From the NCBI GenBank assembly GCA_004000155.1, contig RCSS01000109.1:1-11013 (forward strand): 11,013 bases of DNA, given 5' to 3'. The stretch is from Tubulinosema ratisbonensis. Its lineage: Eukaryota > Microsporidia > Tubulinosematidae. The notes beneath the pieces were generated by a model. It did no database searches. It was not told the origin of the DNA and saw nothing but the letters and a program-made list of their open reading frames with translations. The translations under genes were made by a program, and so were the position numbers. Shown piece by piece: positions 1 to 7,064 of this stretch (position 1 is its first letter; each line of letters begins with the position of its first letter).

Positions 1-437
1 GAATCTTTCGTGATTTGGGTTGGTTTGATAAAATATTCTTTAAAAGATTTGCTATCCACAAAAACAAAATTGTCACTTTCTTCTTTACTGTTCACAGTCA
101 CAAAAGATTCCTTAGCAGAATCGTATTTAATGTACAAAACATCGATCATAAGTTTTACATTCCCATCAAAATCAGATACAACATCAATTAATTGATTTTT
201 ATTGCCGTGCTTGGTGTAAAATAATAAATCATTGGGCTTTAAACCATGTTTGTTGTCTAATACTTTGTTAGTAAAAGTGTCAATAAAAATGTATTTATTA
301 TTTAATTGGTCAAACTTAAAATCTGTGCCGTTTTCTGTGTTTGTTGAACCTTTTGCTGATCCTTTAATGTTTTGGATATAAATGTTGTCTTGGTTTTTTA
401 TAAAGAAAGAGGATATGAAAAGAAGATGAGCTAACAT
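1..437 (-). CDS. Putative secreted ricin-B/beta-trefoil-like protein, partial (C-terminus beyond window)
   Basis: A minus-strand reading frame starts at the ATG at 435-437 and stays open through position 1, giving 145 residues and no stop, so the gene continues past the left edge. The N-terminus (MLAHLLFISSFF) is short and hydrophobic and reads as a signal peptide, with cleavage probably before about residue 18. The mature part resembles one unit of a ricin-B-type beta-trefoil lectin: KVLD at 58-61, PNDLLFY at 68-74 and a KHGNKNQL stretch at 76-83 match the usual pattern of KVLD, then a hydrophobic strand, then an NQ motif standing in for QxW. Expanded families of secreted proteins with this lectin fold are known in microsporidia. 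The fold assignment is by eye; no toxin catalytic chain is implied. No upstream in-frame ATG is visible, and the next Met is near residue 97. About 240 bp of AT-rich spacer with no gene separates it from the next minus-strand gene. Confidence 0.72.
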   Translation of the reverse strand, partial: MLAHLLFISSFFIKNQDNIYIQNIKGSAKGSTNTENGTDFKFDQLNNKYIFIDTFTNKVLDNKHGLKPNDLLFYTKHGNKNQLIDVVSDFDGNVKLMIDVLYIKYDSAKESFVTVNSKEESDNFVFVDSKSFKEYFIKPTQITKD

Positions 438-677
438 TTTTTTGTGTGGTTGTTGAGTTTTTTTTAAAAGTTGAATTTTTTTTGATGTGTAATTTCTAAA
501 AATGTGATGTAAAATATTAAATGAACAAATGAAAAATTAGCTTAATTATTAGTTTTTCTAAATAAATTATTTGTTTGTTTAATATTTTTTTCTTGTTCTA
601 AATTTTTTGTTCTTTATAAAAGAAAGTTAGCGAAATAAAATTTTTATAAAAAAAATTTAGCAGAAAACAAAGAAAAT

Positions 678-1082
678 TTATTTTTTATACAAAATTTTCC
701 CATTATAATCCATTTCACTTCTATTTTTAATAGCTGATCTTTTTAACTGAATTGGTTTATGACGTGTATTCACTTTCGTATACTCAATAAATTCATGATC
801 ATCAGAAGAGTCTTGTATTTTTTGAGCAAGAAAAGGTATCTTAATCTCTTTATCACTCTCTCTATCAACAAAACTAAAAAAACTATCCTTAACCTCTTTT
901 CTCAAACTAAAAACTCTTCTTTTTTCATCAAAAATCATTTGTTCATTTCTATTAGTGATAAAATGTAAGTAATCATTTGAATCAACGTATACGTTAAAAA
1001 AAAGGTTTGGTGTTGAATCGGTAAATTTTAGTTTATCTTTTTTAGAAGAATAGGTTAACAATAAATCTGATTTGGTATCCAT
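678..1082 (-). CDS. Hypothetical protein, 134 aa, no signal peptide
   Basis: A complete minus-strand frame of 134 codons. The start is well fixed because a TAA lies directly before the ATG in the same frame. I do not recognise the family. The first 80 residues alternate hydrophobic and polar stretches (LLLTYSS at 7-13, LFFNVYVD near 27-34, YLHFIT near 38-43, FFSFVD near 68-73), which suggests a small beta-rich fold. The remainder is charged and ends in a basic tail. The spacing of these strands loosely parallels residues 55-115 of the divergently transcribed neighbour at 1297, so the two could be diverged relatives, but the similarity is weak. Unlike its neighbours it has no hydrophobic leader, so it may be cytosolic or an N-terminally shortened copy. 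The start-to-start gap to the 1297 gene is 214 bp of simple AT sequence, so the two could share a divergent control region. Confidence 0.65.
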   Translation of the reverse strand: MDTKSDLLLTYSSKKDKLKFTDSTPNLFFNVYVDSNDYLHFITNRNEQMIFDEKRRVFSLRKEVKDSFFSFVDRESDKEIKIPFLAQKIQDSSDDHEFIEYTKVNTRHKPIQLKRSAIKNRSEMDYNGKILYKK

Positions 1083-1100
1083 TTAATATTTAAAATAAAA

Positions 1101-1198
1101 TAAAATAAATGAAAATAAAATAAATGAAAATAAATAAAAATAAAATAAAATTTAATATTTAAAATATTAAATAATCAATAATAAATAATCAATAATAA
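1101..1198. repeat. Short AT tandem repeats in divergent intergenic spacer
   Basis: The spacer between the divergent genes contains a 15-bp unit (TAAAATAAATGAAAA) present twice in tandem at 1101-1130 and a 14-bp unit (ATAATCAATAATAA) present twice at 1171-1198. They are embedded in related A/T-only sequence from about 1086 to 1228. They look like slippage products; any control role is unknown. Confidence 0.75.
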
Positions 1199-1270
1199 AT
1201 AAAATAATAAATAAATAATAAATAATAACATCACAAAACATAATCTTACATTATTACTTACACTCAAAAA

Positions 1271-1277
1271 TATAAAA
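1271..1277 (+). promoter_or_regulatory. Possible TATA-like box for the 1297 gene
   Basis: TATAAAA lies 20-26 bases before the ATG at 1297. TATA-like boxes close to start codons are described in microsporidia, which have very short 5' untranslated regions. In sequence this AT-rich, such a match easily arises by chance, so the call rests on position alone. Confidence 0.25.
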
Positions 1278-1296
1278 CAAATAATCCTTTCACTCC

Positions 1297-2409
1297 ATGC
1301 TAATATTCCTAACAACATCCTATCAATTCTACATCCAACTAAAAAACAGTTCATTCCTAAGCTCAAAAAATAATTTACTAACCCTCTCTCCAAAAAACTC
1401 AGCTCACAAATTCACATTCATAAAAAATAAATTGGTAGACCAAAATAACAATCTTAGCTTAGCACACAATAACAATTCAGTAAAGTTATCTTCAATTACC
1501 ACCAATAAATTTTATTTGTATCCTTTACCAAATAAAGAATACCTGATTTACAGTGAAAAAAGAGTTTTAACATTCGTTAATGGAATATTTTTGATGAAAA
1601 AAGGGGTTAAAAGAAGAAAAAACAACGTATTTTTAATTTATGATGATTTTTTTAAAGAATACAAGCCAAGTAAAAGAAATCTTTTTAGGAAAGGTAGAAG
1701 AAAAAAGTTTGGAAAAANNNNAACTTTTTTTAAAAATTTTGGTGGTGATTTAGAAAATATGACTGAAGAGAAAGAAAGAAGATCTTTTAATGATTCATTG
1801 AAGAATGAATCTTTTAATAATTCATTAAAAAATGACACTTCTCAAAACACTCTGAGAAATAGTGATAATTTAAGAAATGAAATAAGAAGAAGGGAAATGA
1901 GGTATAAACCTAGCCAAGAAGAAAATACAATTGAAGAGAATTTTTCTGAAGAAGAACATGATGATGAAGAAAAAGAAGAGGAAGAAAGTGAAGAAGAGAG
2001 TGAAGAAAAAGAAGTAAAACCATTATACCTAAAAATAATACCATATTTCTCACAAAATGAGGTACAAGAACCAATCCAAGAGAAGAAAGTAGTAGAAATA
2101 CCTAACTTTATTCCCATACCTAAAATAATAGAAGTACCAAAAATAATTGAAGTAGAAAAAGAAAAAAAAGTTATTTTAAAAAAAGAAGAAGAGACAGGGT
2201 TAGAAAATAAAGAAGGTAACCATTACAGTGAAGGGGTGTATGATATTCCTATGGTTAGTAAACCAGTTAGAAGAATTAGGAAGGTATATAAACCAGTAAA
2301 GAGGGTTAGACATGTTTTAAAGGGAGTTAAAATTAGAAAGTATTCTAATCATAGCTCTGAGAGTGAAAATCATTTAAGAAAAGTAGGACATGTTCATCAT
2401 TTTGATTAA
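1297..2409 (+). CDS. Putative secreted protein with acidic middle and duplicated basic tail, 370 aa
   Basis: The frame is fixed by an upstream in-frame TAA, with ATG at 1297. The hydrophobic start (MLIFLTTSYQFYI) reads as a signal peptide and closely matches the start of the 3749 gene. Residues 15-115 alternate short hydrophobic strands with Asn/Ser/Lys turns (NNLLTLS, NNNLSLA, KFYLYPL, EYLIYS), compatible with a beta-trefoil-like domain. Then come an imperfect tandem repeat (SFNDSLKNE then SFNNSLKND, from about residue 164), a strongly acidic Glu/Asp run (about 208-240), a Pro/Ile/Glu repeat (PKIIEV twice), and a basic segment (322-349) in which KPVRRIRKVY is followed directly by KPVKRVRHVL. 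Several dibasic sites there could be protease-processed. It ends in His-rich GHVHHFD. Four unresolved bases at 1718-1721 (residues 141-142) mean the frame join relies on the gap length being right. Function is unknown; a host- or spore-facing role is inference from the leader. Confidence 0.75.
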   Translation: MLIFLTTSYQFYIQLKNSSFLSSKNNLLTLSPKNSAHKFTFIKNKLVDQNNNLSLAHNNNSVKLSSITTNKFYLYPLPNKEYLIYSEKRVLTFVNGIFLMKKGVKRRKNNVFLIYDDFFKEYKPSKRNLFRKGRRKKFGKXXTFFKNFGGDLENMTEEKERRSFNDSLKNESFNNSLKNDTSQNTLRNSDNLRNEIRRREMRYKPSQEENTIEENFSEEEHDDEEKEEEESEEESEEKEVKPLYLKIIPYFSQNEVQEPIQEKKVVEIPNFIPIPKIIEVPKIIEVEKEKKVILKKEEETGLENKEGNHYSEGVYDIPMVSKPVRRIRKVYKPVKRVRHVLKGVKIRKYSNHSSESENHLRKVGHVHHFD

Positions 2410-2493
2410 TTTAATAATAAAATAATTTATTAAANAATTTAATAATAAAATAATTTATTAAATAATTTAATAATAAAATAATTTATTAAATTA
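2410..2493. repeat. Three tandem 28-bp AT repeats directly after the stop codon
   Basis: Immediately after the TAA at 2407-2409, a 28-bp unit beginning TTTAATAATAAAATAATTTA occurs three times head to tail at 2410-2437, 2438-2465 and 2466-2493. A partial fourth copy (TTTAATAA) follows. Copies differ only at an unresolved base (2435) and near the 3' end of copy three. The unit contains self-complementary AT stretches. It lies where the transcript's 3' end should form. Confidence 0.85.
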
Positions 2494-2504
2494 TTTAATA
2501 AAAC

Positions 2505-3748
2505 TTAGTTAAAAATAACATATGTTTTTATTTAATAAATGAGTTTTAAAAAAATAAAATTAAGAGAATAATTTTAAGATTATGACTTAGTATTAGATTA
2601 TAAGAATAAATGTTTATTAAAAATTATGCTTTTAAAGTATTTGAAAAACAAGAATTTAATTTTATATTTGTATTAGTAAAAATAAATTTTACATATAAAT
2701 TAGCTGATAAAGATAAAGAATACAAAATGAATTTAAGTTAAGATTTTTTTAAAAAGTATTACGATTAGTTAGGTTTTTTTGAAATCAGTTCCGAACAATA
2801 TGTCTTATACTTAATAAAACTATATGAGATTTAAATTTACCTTTTAATCAATTTTTTATTTTTTCGATAAAGAAAAAGAAAATTTTAAAATCAATATATT
2901 TTTTAAAAACAATCCTAAGATAATGCTATTGTTGATGCAATAGTATTTAGAATTTAAAACTTACTGGTTTATGCAATTAAGAAAATTTTTTGGTAAACAA
3001 TTTACATATTTTTATAAAAGTAGAAAATACTGTTATTCCTAATAAGATTTTTAAACGATTTATAATTTACAAAAGAATAAAAGAATTTATCAAATAAATC
3101 AGTCAATATTAATAATTAAAATCATTTACAAATATCTTTTTATAAACAATTGTAGTAAATAACGGTTTTATTGGTCAAATTTTATTATGAAAAACATTTA
3201 CTTTTTACAAAAGTAAAAATTGCACATATACCGAAAAATTTAAGTTTATTGAAAAAAGTATGTTTGAAAGATTTCTTGGCATATTAAAATGTATTTAAGA
3301 ATTTAAAATTTAAAGAGAGATGGTTGAGAAAATTTTAAAAAAAAGTAGTGTAAATTGTTTTTTTTTATAAATTGTCCTTTTTTTGCAATCCTTGAACAAT
3401 AAAAAATTTTAATTTTCACAATAAATCAAGAGAAGGATTATTGAAAATAATAAATATTTAATTAAACATCCTCAAAAGAAAAACAAAGATTTTATTCTTA
3501 TTCAGGTAAAAATGGTTTATTATTTATTTAAAAATAAATTTTTTTAACATCACTTTTGGTAAAAAATTAAATGTTCCTAAATAATTTTTAACTGAGTTTT
3601 ATAAAAGATATTCAAGTTTTATTATAACAAATTAGTGCTATTTTAATAAATAATTAAAACTTACAAATCAATAACATTTCCCAAAAAAATCTAAAACTCA
3701 TGTCTCAAATAAGAAACATAAAATAAAAAAAAATAACTAAAAAAATAA
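2505..3748. other. Gene-free AT-rich spacer with one small hairpin
   Basis: About 1.2 kb without a convincing gene on either strand; all frames are broken by frequent stops. The one structure noted is a 10-bp stem with a 6-nt loop at 2922-2947 (arms 2922-2931 and 2938-2947, with a single G.T pair). A stretch near 3005-3095 read on the minus strand is open for about 29 codons, too little to call a gene relic. Just before the next gene, a nine-codon upstream ORF starts at 3700. Confidence 0.6.
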
Positions 3749-4441
3749 ATGTTAATCTTTCTATTAACAACCATCACTTCCCAATTCAGTATAAATGATT
3801 TATTTGTTGAAAAAAATAACTTAGAAGAAGAAAGTACCAATGATTCAGATGATAAACCAGAAATATTAAAATCACCAATCGAGACAGAAGAAAAGGAAAA
3901 TGACAATAATGATTTGGCTAAAGATGTTAAGGACGAGGTTATCAAAACTATAACTGAGAGTCAGGTAAAGGAACCTAGTAATCATAAGGATGATAAACCT
4001 AAGTTGGAGACTAAGGAACATGTTAGTACAGCTAAAGAAGAATTAAAGAAATCTAAAGAGAATTTGAAGGTGGCGAAAGAGAATTTAAAGATGTCGCAGA
4101 AAAATTATCAGAGTTCTCATAAACATTTTAAATCTACTAAAGAGAAAGAAAAGGAAATGGATCCTAATAAAAAATCTGATTCTGTGAAAAAATCTGACTC
4201 TAAGAAAAAAATGGACTCTGAGAAAAATGACAAAGAAAATAATCCTAACAAATTAGAAGACAAGAAAAATAAAACAGAAGATAACGCAGACAAACCAGAA
4301 AACGATGAAAATAAAAATAAAATCAATCTAAAAGAATCAGATAATACACAGACATTAAGCCAATTCTTTCATCAAAACAAAGAAACAAAACAAAAGAAAC
4401 ATAAACACAAAAAAAGAAAAAAATTACATCATAGTGAATAA
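3749..4441 (+). CDS. Putative secreted Lys/Glu-rich protein with six heptad repeats, 230 aa
   Basis: The ATG at 3749 is preceded directly by an in-frame TAA, fixing the start. The N-terminus (MLIFLLTTITSQFSI) is a likely signal peptide and nearly repeats the leader of the 1297 gene. The mature protein is highly charged with almost no hydrophobic core, so it is probably largely disordered apart from a helical middle. Residues 96-137 form six consecutive 7-residue units (KEELKKS, KENLKVA, KENLKMS, QKNYQSS, HKHFKST, KEKEKEM) with a hydrophobic or aromatic residue at position four in five units. This suggests a single helix or weak coiled coil. Residues 141-158 are three 6-residue units (KKSDSV, KKSDSK, KKMDSE). 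The C-terminus is very basic and His-containing (KHKHKKRKK, then LHHSE). A nine-codon upstream ORF at 3700-3726 lies before it in another frame. I do not recognise a family; a secreted structural or host-interacting role is inference. Confidence 0.75.
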   Translation: MLIFLLTTITSQFSINDLFVEKNNLEEESTNDSDDKPEILKSPIETEEKENDNNDLAKDVKDEVIKTITESQVKEPSNHKDDKPKLETKEHVSTAKEELKKSKENLKVAKENLKMSQKNYQSSHKHFKSTKEKEKEMDPNKKSDSVKKSDSKKKMDSEKNDKENNPNKLEDKKNKTEDNADKPENDENKNKINLKESDNTQTLSQFFHQNKETKQKKHKHKKRKKLHHSE

Positions 4442-5156
4442 AAAAAATTTTAATTTTTTAATCATTTATTCAGTTTTTTTATGTTAATATTTTTTCATAA
4501 CTCAGATTTATTTTTTATTTATTTTTTATTTTTATTTAAATAAGTAAAATATTTTACTGTTAGATTTACAATTTAAATAAAAAATATTTTATATTTTTAA
4601 AACACAAAATTTTTTTAATTTTTATACAGCAATAAAAATTAAAAAAAACATAAAAGATAATAAAAAAGTATAAGTAATTAGAAAAAGAATAAACGTTTTA
4701 CAAGTAAAAATATTAGTTATAAAAAGAGATTGAATATTAAATGAATTTATTTTTATTTTAATTGGGTAAAAAAAAGTATTTTTAATTATTTATACTAACT
4801 TTGTTATAACATTATTTATGCTATCTTCTCATAAAATAAATAATTAATTATTTATGGTTCATATTTCCTATTTCACTTTTTTAGAAAAAAAAATATTTTT
4901 TATAAATTTATGAAATAAAGTATGTATGATAAAGAAATAATACTTTAAATATATTACTTTATGTTACAATTAGTATCACTTAAAAGATATTTGATATAAA
5001 AAGATTTTTTTTAATATTAATTTAATACCTTATTTTTACAAAGAAAGTAAAGAAGTAAAATCTTAACACAAGTATTGATTTGTAATAATTTCTTCTAATG
5101 AAGAAATGTTTTTACTGATCATCATTTACAATTAAAAAATTTAATATTAAAAAAAA

Positions 5157-5313
5157 ATAAATAAAAATAATTAAATATAATAAATTAATTAAAATATCTA
5201 TAATAAATTTAATATTTTTTTATAATAATTTACTTTATAAAATTAATTAATTAAATATTAAATTTATTATAGATATTTTAATTAATTTATTATATTTAAT
5301 TATTTTTATTTAT
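5157..5313. repeat. Perfect 61-bp inverted repeat with 35-nt spacer
   Basis: The left arm at 5157-5217 is the exact reverse complement of the right arm at 5253-5313 across all 61 positions, checked base by base. The spacer is 35 nt (5218-5252). Pairing stops sharply at both ends, where A faces A outside and T faces T inside. The arms are almost pure A/T but not simple repeats: each holds a single G/C pair near its centre (TATCTATAA on the left, TTATAGATA on the right). No matching target-site duplication flanks it. Transcribed, it would form a long perfect double-stranded stem. Confidence 0.92.
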
Positions 5314-6125
5314 AATATTCTTAGAGAGAAGCATAGAAATCTTGATAATTTTATGAAATTAAATTACCGAATAGCATAATGAATAAGGCTTTTTTATTGT
5401 AAATTAATATGCTAACAAAAAAAGCAAATTGATTCAAATTTTTAGACATACATTAATAAACCATTTAATATTCTGTGAATAATTATTTTTTACAATAAAG
5501 GCATGGTCTTCTATTTTATATTTATATTAAAATTTAACACACATAAACTAATATTTTTTCTATAATTTTAAATTTTTTAAAAGAAATATTTTTAATTTTT
5601 AAAAACTTATAGTTAATCGAAATAATATTTTATAAAGCAGAGGTGTATTTAAGTTATTAATTGAGTTATATTAAAAGTGTTAATTATTAACAGATATTAT
5701 GTAGTAATGTAAATCCTTGTATATCTTACCCTGTTAATTACAATTATAATATTCTTTACATACTTGTATTTTCATAACAGCAATAAAATTATGTATTCTT
5801 CAAATTAAATCTAAATGTTGCATATTTTTTTTATCTAACAAATTTCTTAAATTAATTTTGGTTTGAAACTATTCTTATAATAATCAGATTTTATTATTCT
5901 TTTGCTAATTTTCTTTAAATTTTATTTTAAGAAAATTTAATAGATTTGCTAAAATACTTTTCGATAAATTCTTTCACAACAAAATTTTTTATTTCATTTG
6001 ATACTATAACATTAAATTTTTCTCAGAGCTGTGTGATGAAAATTTCTTATATAAGTAAATGTTTACCAGATATCAAATATTCTAACATAAAGATTTAAAT
6101 TAAATATTTTATTGCTATTTTGATT

Positions 6126-6173
6126 ATAATTAGTTTCTTATCTTGTGAATTCATGGGGTAAGAAACTAATTAT
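6126..6173. repeat. 48-nt palindrome with only G.T mismatches
   Basis: The two halves (6126-6149 and 6150-6173) pair along their whole 24-base length around a GAATTC centre. The outer 15 pairs (ATAATTAGTTTCTTA with its complement) are perfect. In the inner nine, five are Watson-Crick and four are G.T (6141/6158, 6143/6156, 6144/6155, 6145/6154). On the plus-strand RNA all 24 positions can pair, less the turn itself. Confidence 0.88.
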
Positions 6174-6362
6174 TTAAATACACTTACTCTTTAAAGCAAG
6201 TTTTCTTTCTTATTTTTTAAAGGTTTTAATGGTTAAATCAATAAATTCATTTAATACTTTTCTTAAATAAAAAAAGGCCGTTTTTCTTAACTTTTCTTGG
6301 AATAAATTACATTGTTTTGCATTTTTTATTAGTAATATTTAAACTTAATTTAAAATTAATTA

Positions 6363-6474
6363 AGTAATAGTGATTAATTGATAAGAGAACAAATGTATGT
6401 TTTATAAACATCATGCGTATATTTTTTTTACACAAATATTTGTTCTCTTATCAATTAATTTTGTTACTATTACT
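6363..6474. repeat. 112-nt hairpin with perfect 22-bp arm
   Basis: The 22 bases at 6373-6394 are exactly complementary to 6438-6459, and the arm has mixed base content (contains GATAAGAGAACAAAT). Outside it, 6363-6371 pairs with 6466-6474 (9 bp), leaving a small bulge on the 3' side at about 6460-6465. The apical part contains its own small stem (6397-6402 with 6406-6411). A further 10-bp outer pair exists between 6327-6336 and 6469-6478, overlapping the 9-bp one. The shape resembles a small-RNA precursor or the remains of an inverted-repeat element. Confidence 0.88.
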
Positions 6475-6596
6475 AATACATAAAAGGTAAGGTAGACTTA
6501 GGCAGTCAATAAAGCACAAGTTGAATTTAACGTGTAAAGTTTACTATTTAGAAGCTTTATTTGGATTAAAAGAGAAAGTCATGTCATTTTTTTAAT

Positions 6597-6630
6597 GTTG
6601 TATCTGGAGGGATACAACCCTAAAATTAGG
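6597..6630 (+). other. Two consecutive stem-loops, candidate structured RNA
   Basis: GTTGTATC (6597-6604) and GATACAAC (6611-6618) form a perfect 8-bp stem around a TGGAGG loop. Directly adjoining is CCTA-AAAT-TAGG (6619-6630), a 4-bp stem with a tetraloop. Together with GTGAGCAGAGTGAAATCA just downstream, this is the most G/C-rich patch of the 3-kb gene-free region. Two T6 tracts at 6672-6684 could end a polymerase III transcript on this strand. I could not match it to U1-U6, SRP, RNase P, tRNA or hammerhead sequences. The plus orientation rests only on the T tracts. Confidence 0.45.
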
Positions 6631-7040
6631 TGAGCAGAGTGAAATCATTTGTAGTAAAGTTTATTGAATCATTTTTTCTTTTTTCAGGCATATAATTCTT
6701 TCGTAAATATTTTTAAAACAATAAATATGAAAATTAAAACCCCATTTTTCTGAGGAGTCAAACTCATACCTTTTGTATAATAAGGCTTAACGGTTTATGA
6801 AAATTTAAATAGTTTTTTCTAAAAACATAGTTATTTATTTCTTATTACTTATATACCATAATTAGACAAAAAATCATTTTTTAAGATATTTTATGTACAA
6901 GTGTTAGATTTAAAGGAACACTATTTACAATGCACATTTAAGTAGTAAAATATTAGCATATTTTAAGCGAATAAATAAATTAATTTTAAATATTTAATAA
7001 TCTTATATTTCTTTTAAAATTAATTTAAAATTTTTCTTAT

Positions 7041-7064
7041 TTTAAAAGATTCAAATCTTTTAAA
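7041..7064. repeat. Short hairpin, 11-bp arms
   Basis: TTTAAAAGATT (7041-7051) and AATCTTTTAAA (7054-7064) are exact complements separated by CA. The loop resembles a tRNA T-loop (TTCAAAT), but no tRNA body surrounds it. Confidence 0.7.

Noticed and set aside
10..195. Plus-strand 61-codon frame at the left edge
   Set aside because: It is antisense to the 145-codon open frame on the minus strand, which has a signal peptide and lectin-like signatures.
759..968. Plus-strand 69-codon frame
   Set aside because: It lies opposite the 678-1082 gene, which has the better-fixed start and full-length frame; the plus frame has no supporting signal.
2860..3095. Minus-strand stretches rich in F, K, N and Y that might be a gene relic
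   Set aside because: Stops occur every 10-30 codons and the residue make-up is what random AT-rich DNA gives; no motif was recognisable.
4836..4855. 20-bp perfect palindrome ATAAATAATTAATTATTTAT
   Set aside because: Pure A/T palindromes of this size are expected by chance in such sequence; kept only as a note in the spacer entry.
5157..5313. MITE or other terminal-inverted-repeat transposon
   Set aside because: No target-site duplication could be seen and only one copy is in the window, so the feature is reported as an inverted repeat without claiming mobility.
6484..6687. GTAAGG near 6487 and a T-rich tract ending in CAG at 6685-6687, looking like an intron
   Set aside because: No open reading frame lies on either side to be joined, and microsporidian introns are usually much shorter than 200 bp.
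6750..6770. CTGAGGAGTC resembling part of a hammerhead ribozyme core
   Set aside because: The core needs CTGANGA plus a GAAA strand and three helices; the GAAA strand and helices are absent.
7041..7064. TTCAAAT loop flanked by complementary arms, like a tRNA T-arm
   Set aside because: The arms are 11 bp and there is no D-arm, anticodon arm or acceptor stem around it; the flanks are plain AT sequence.
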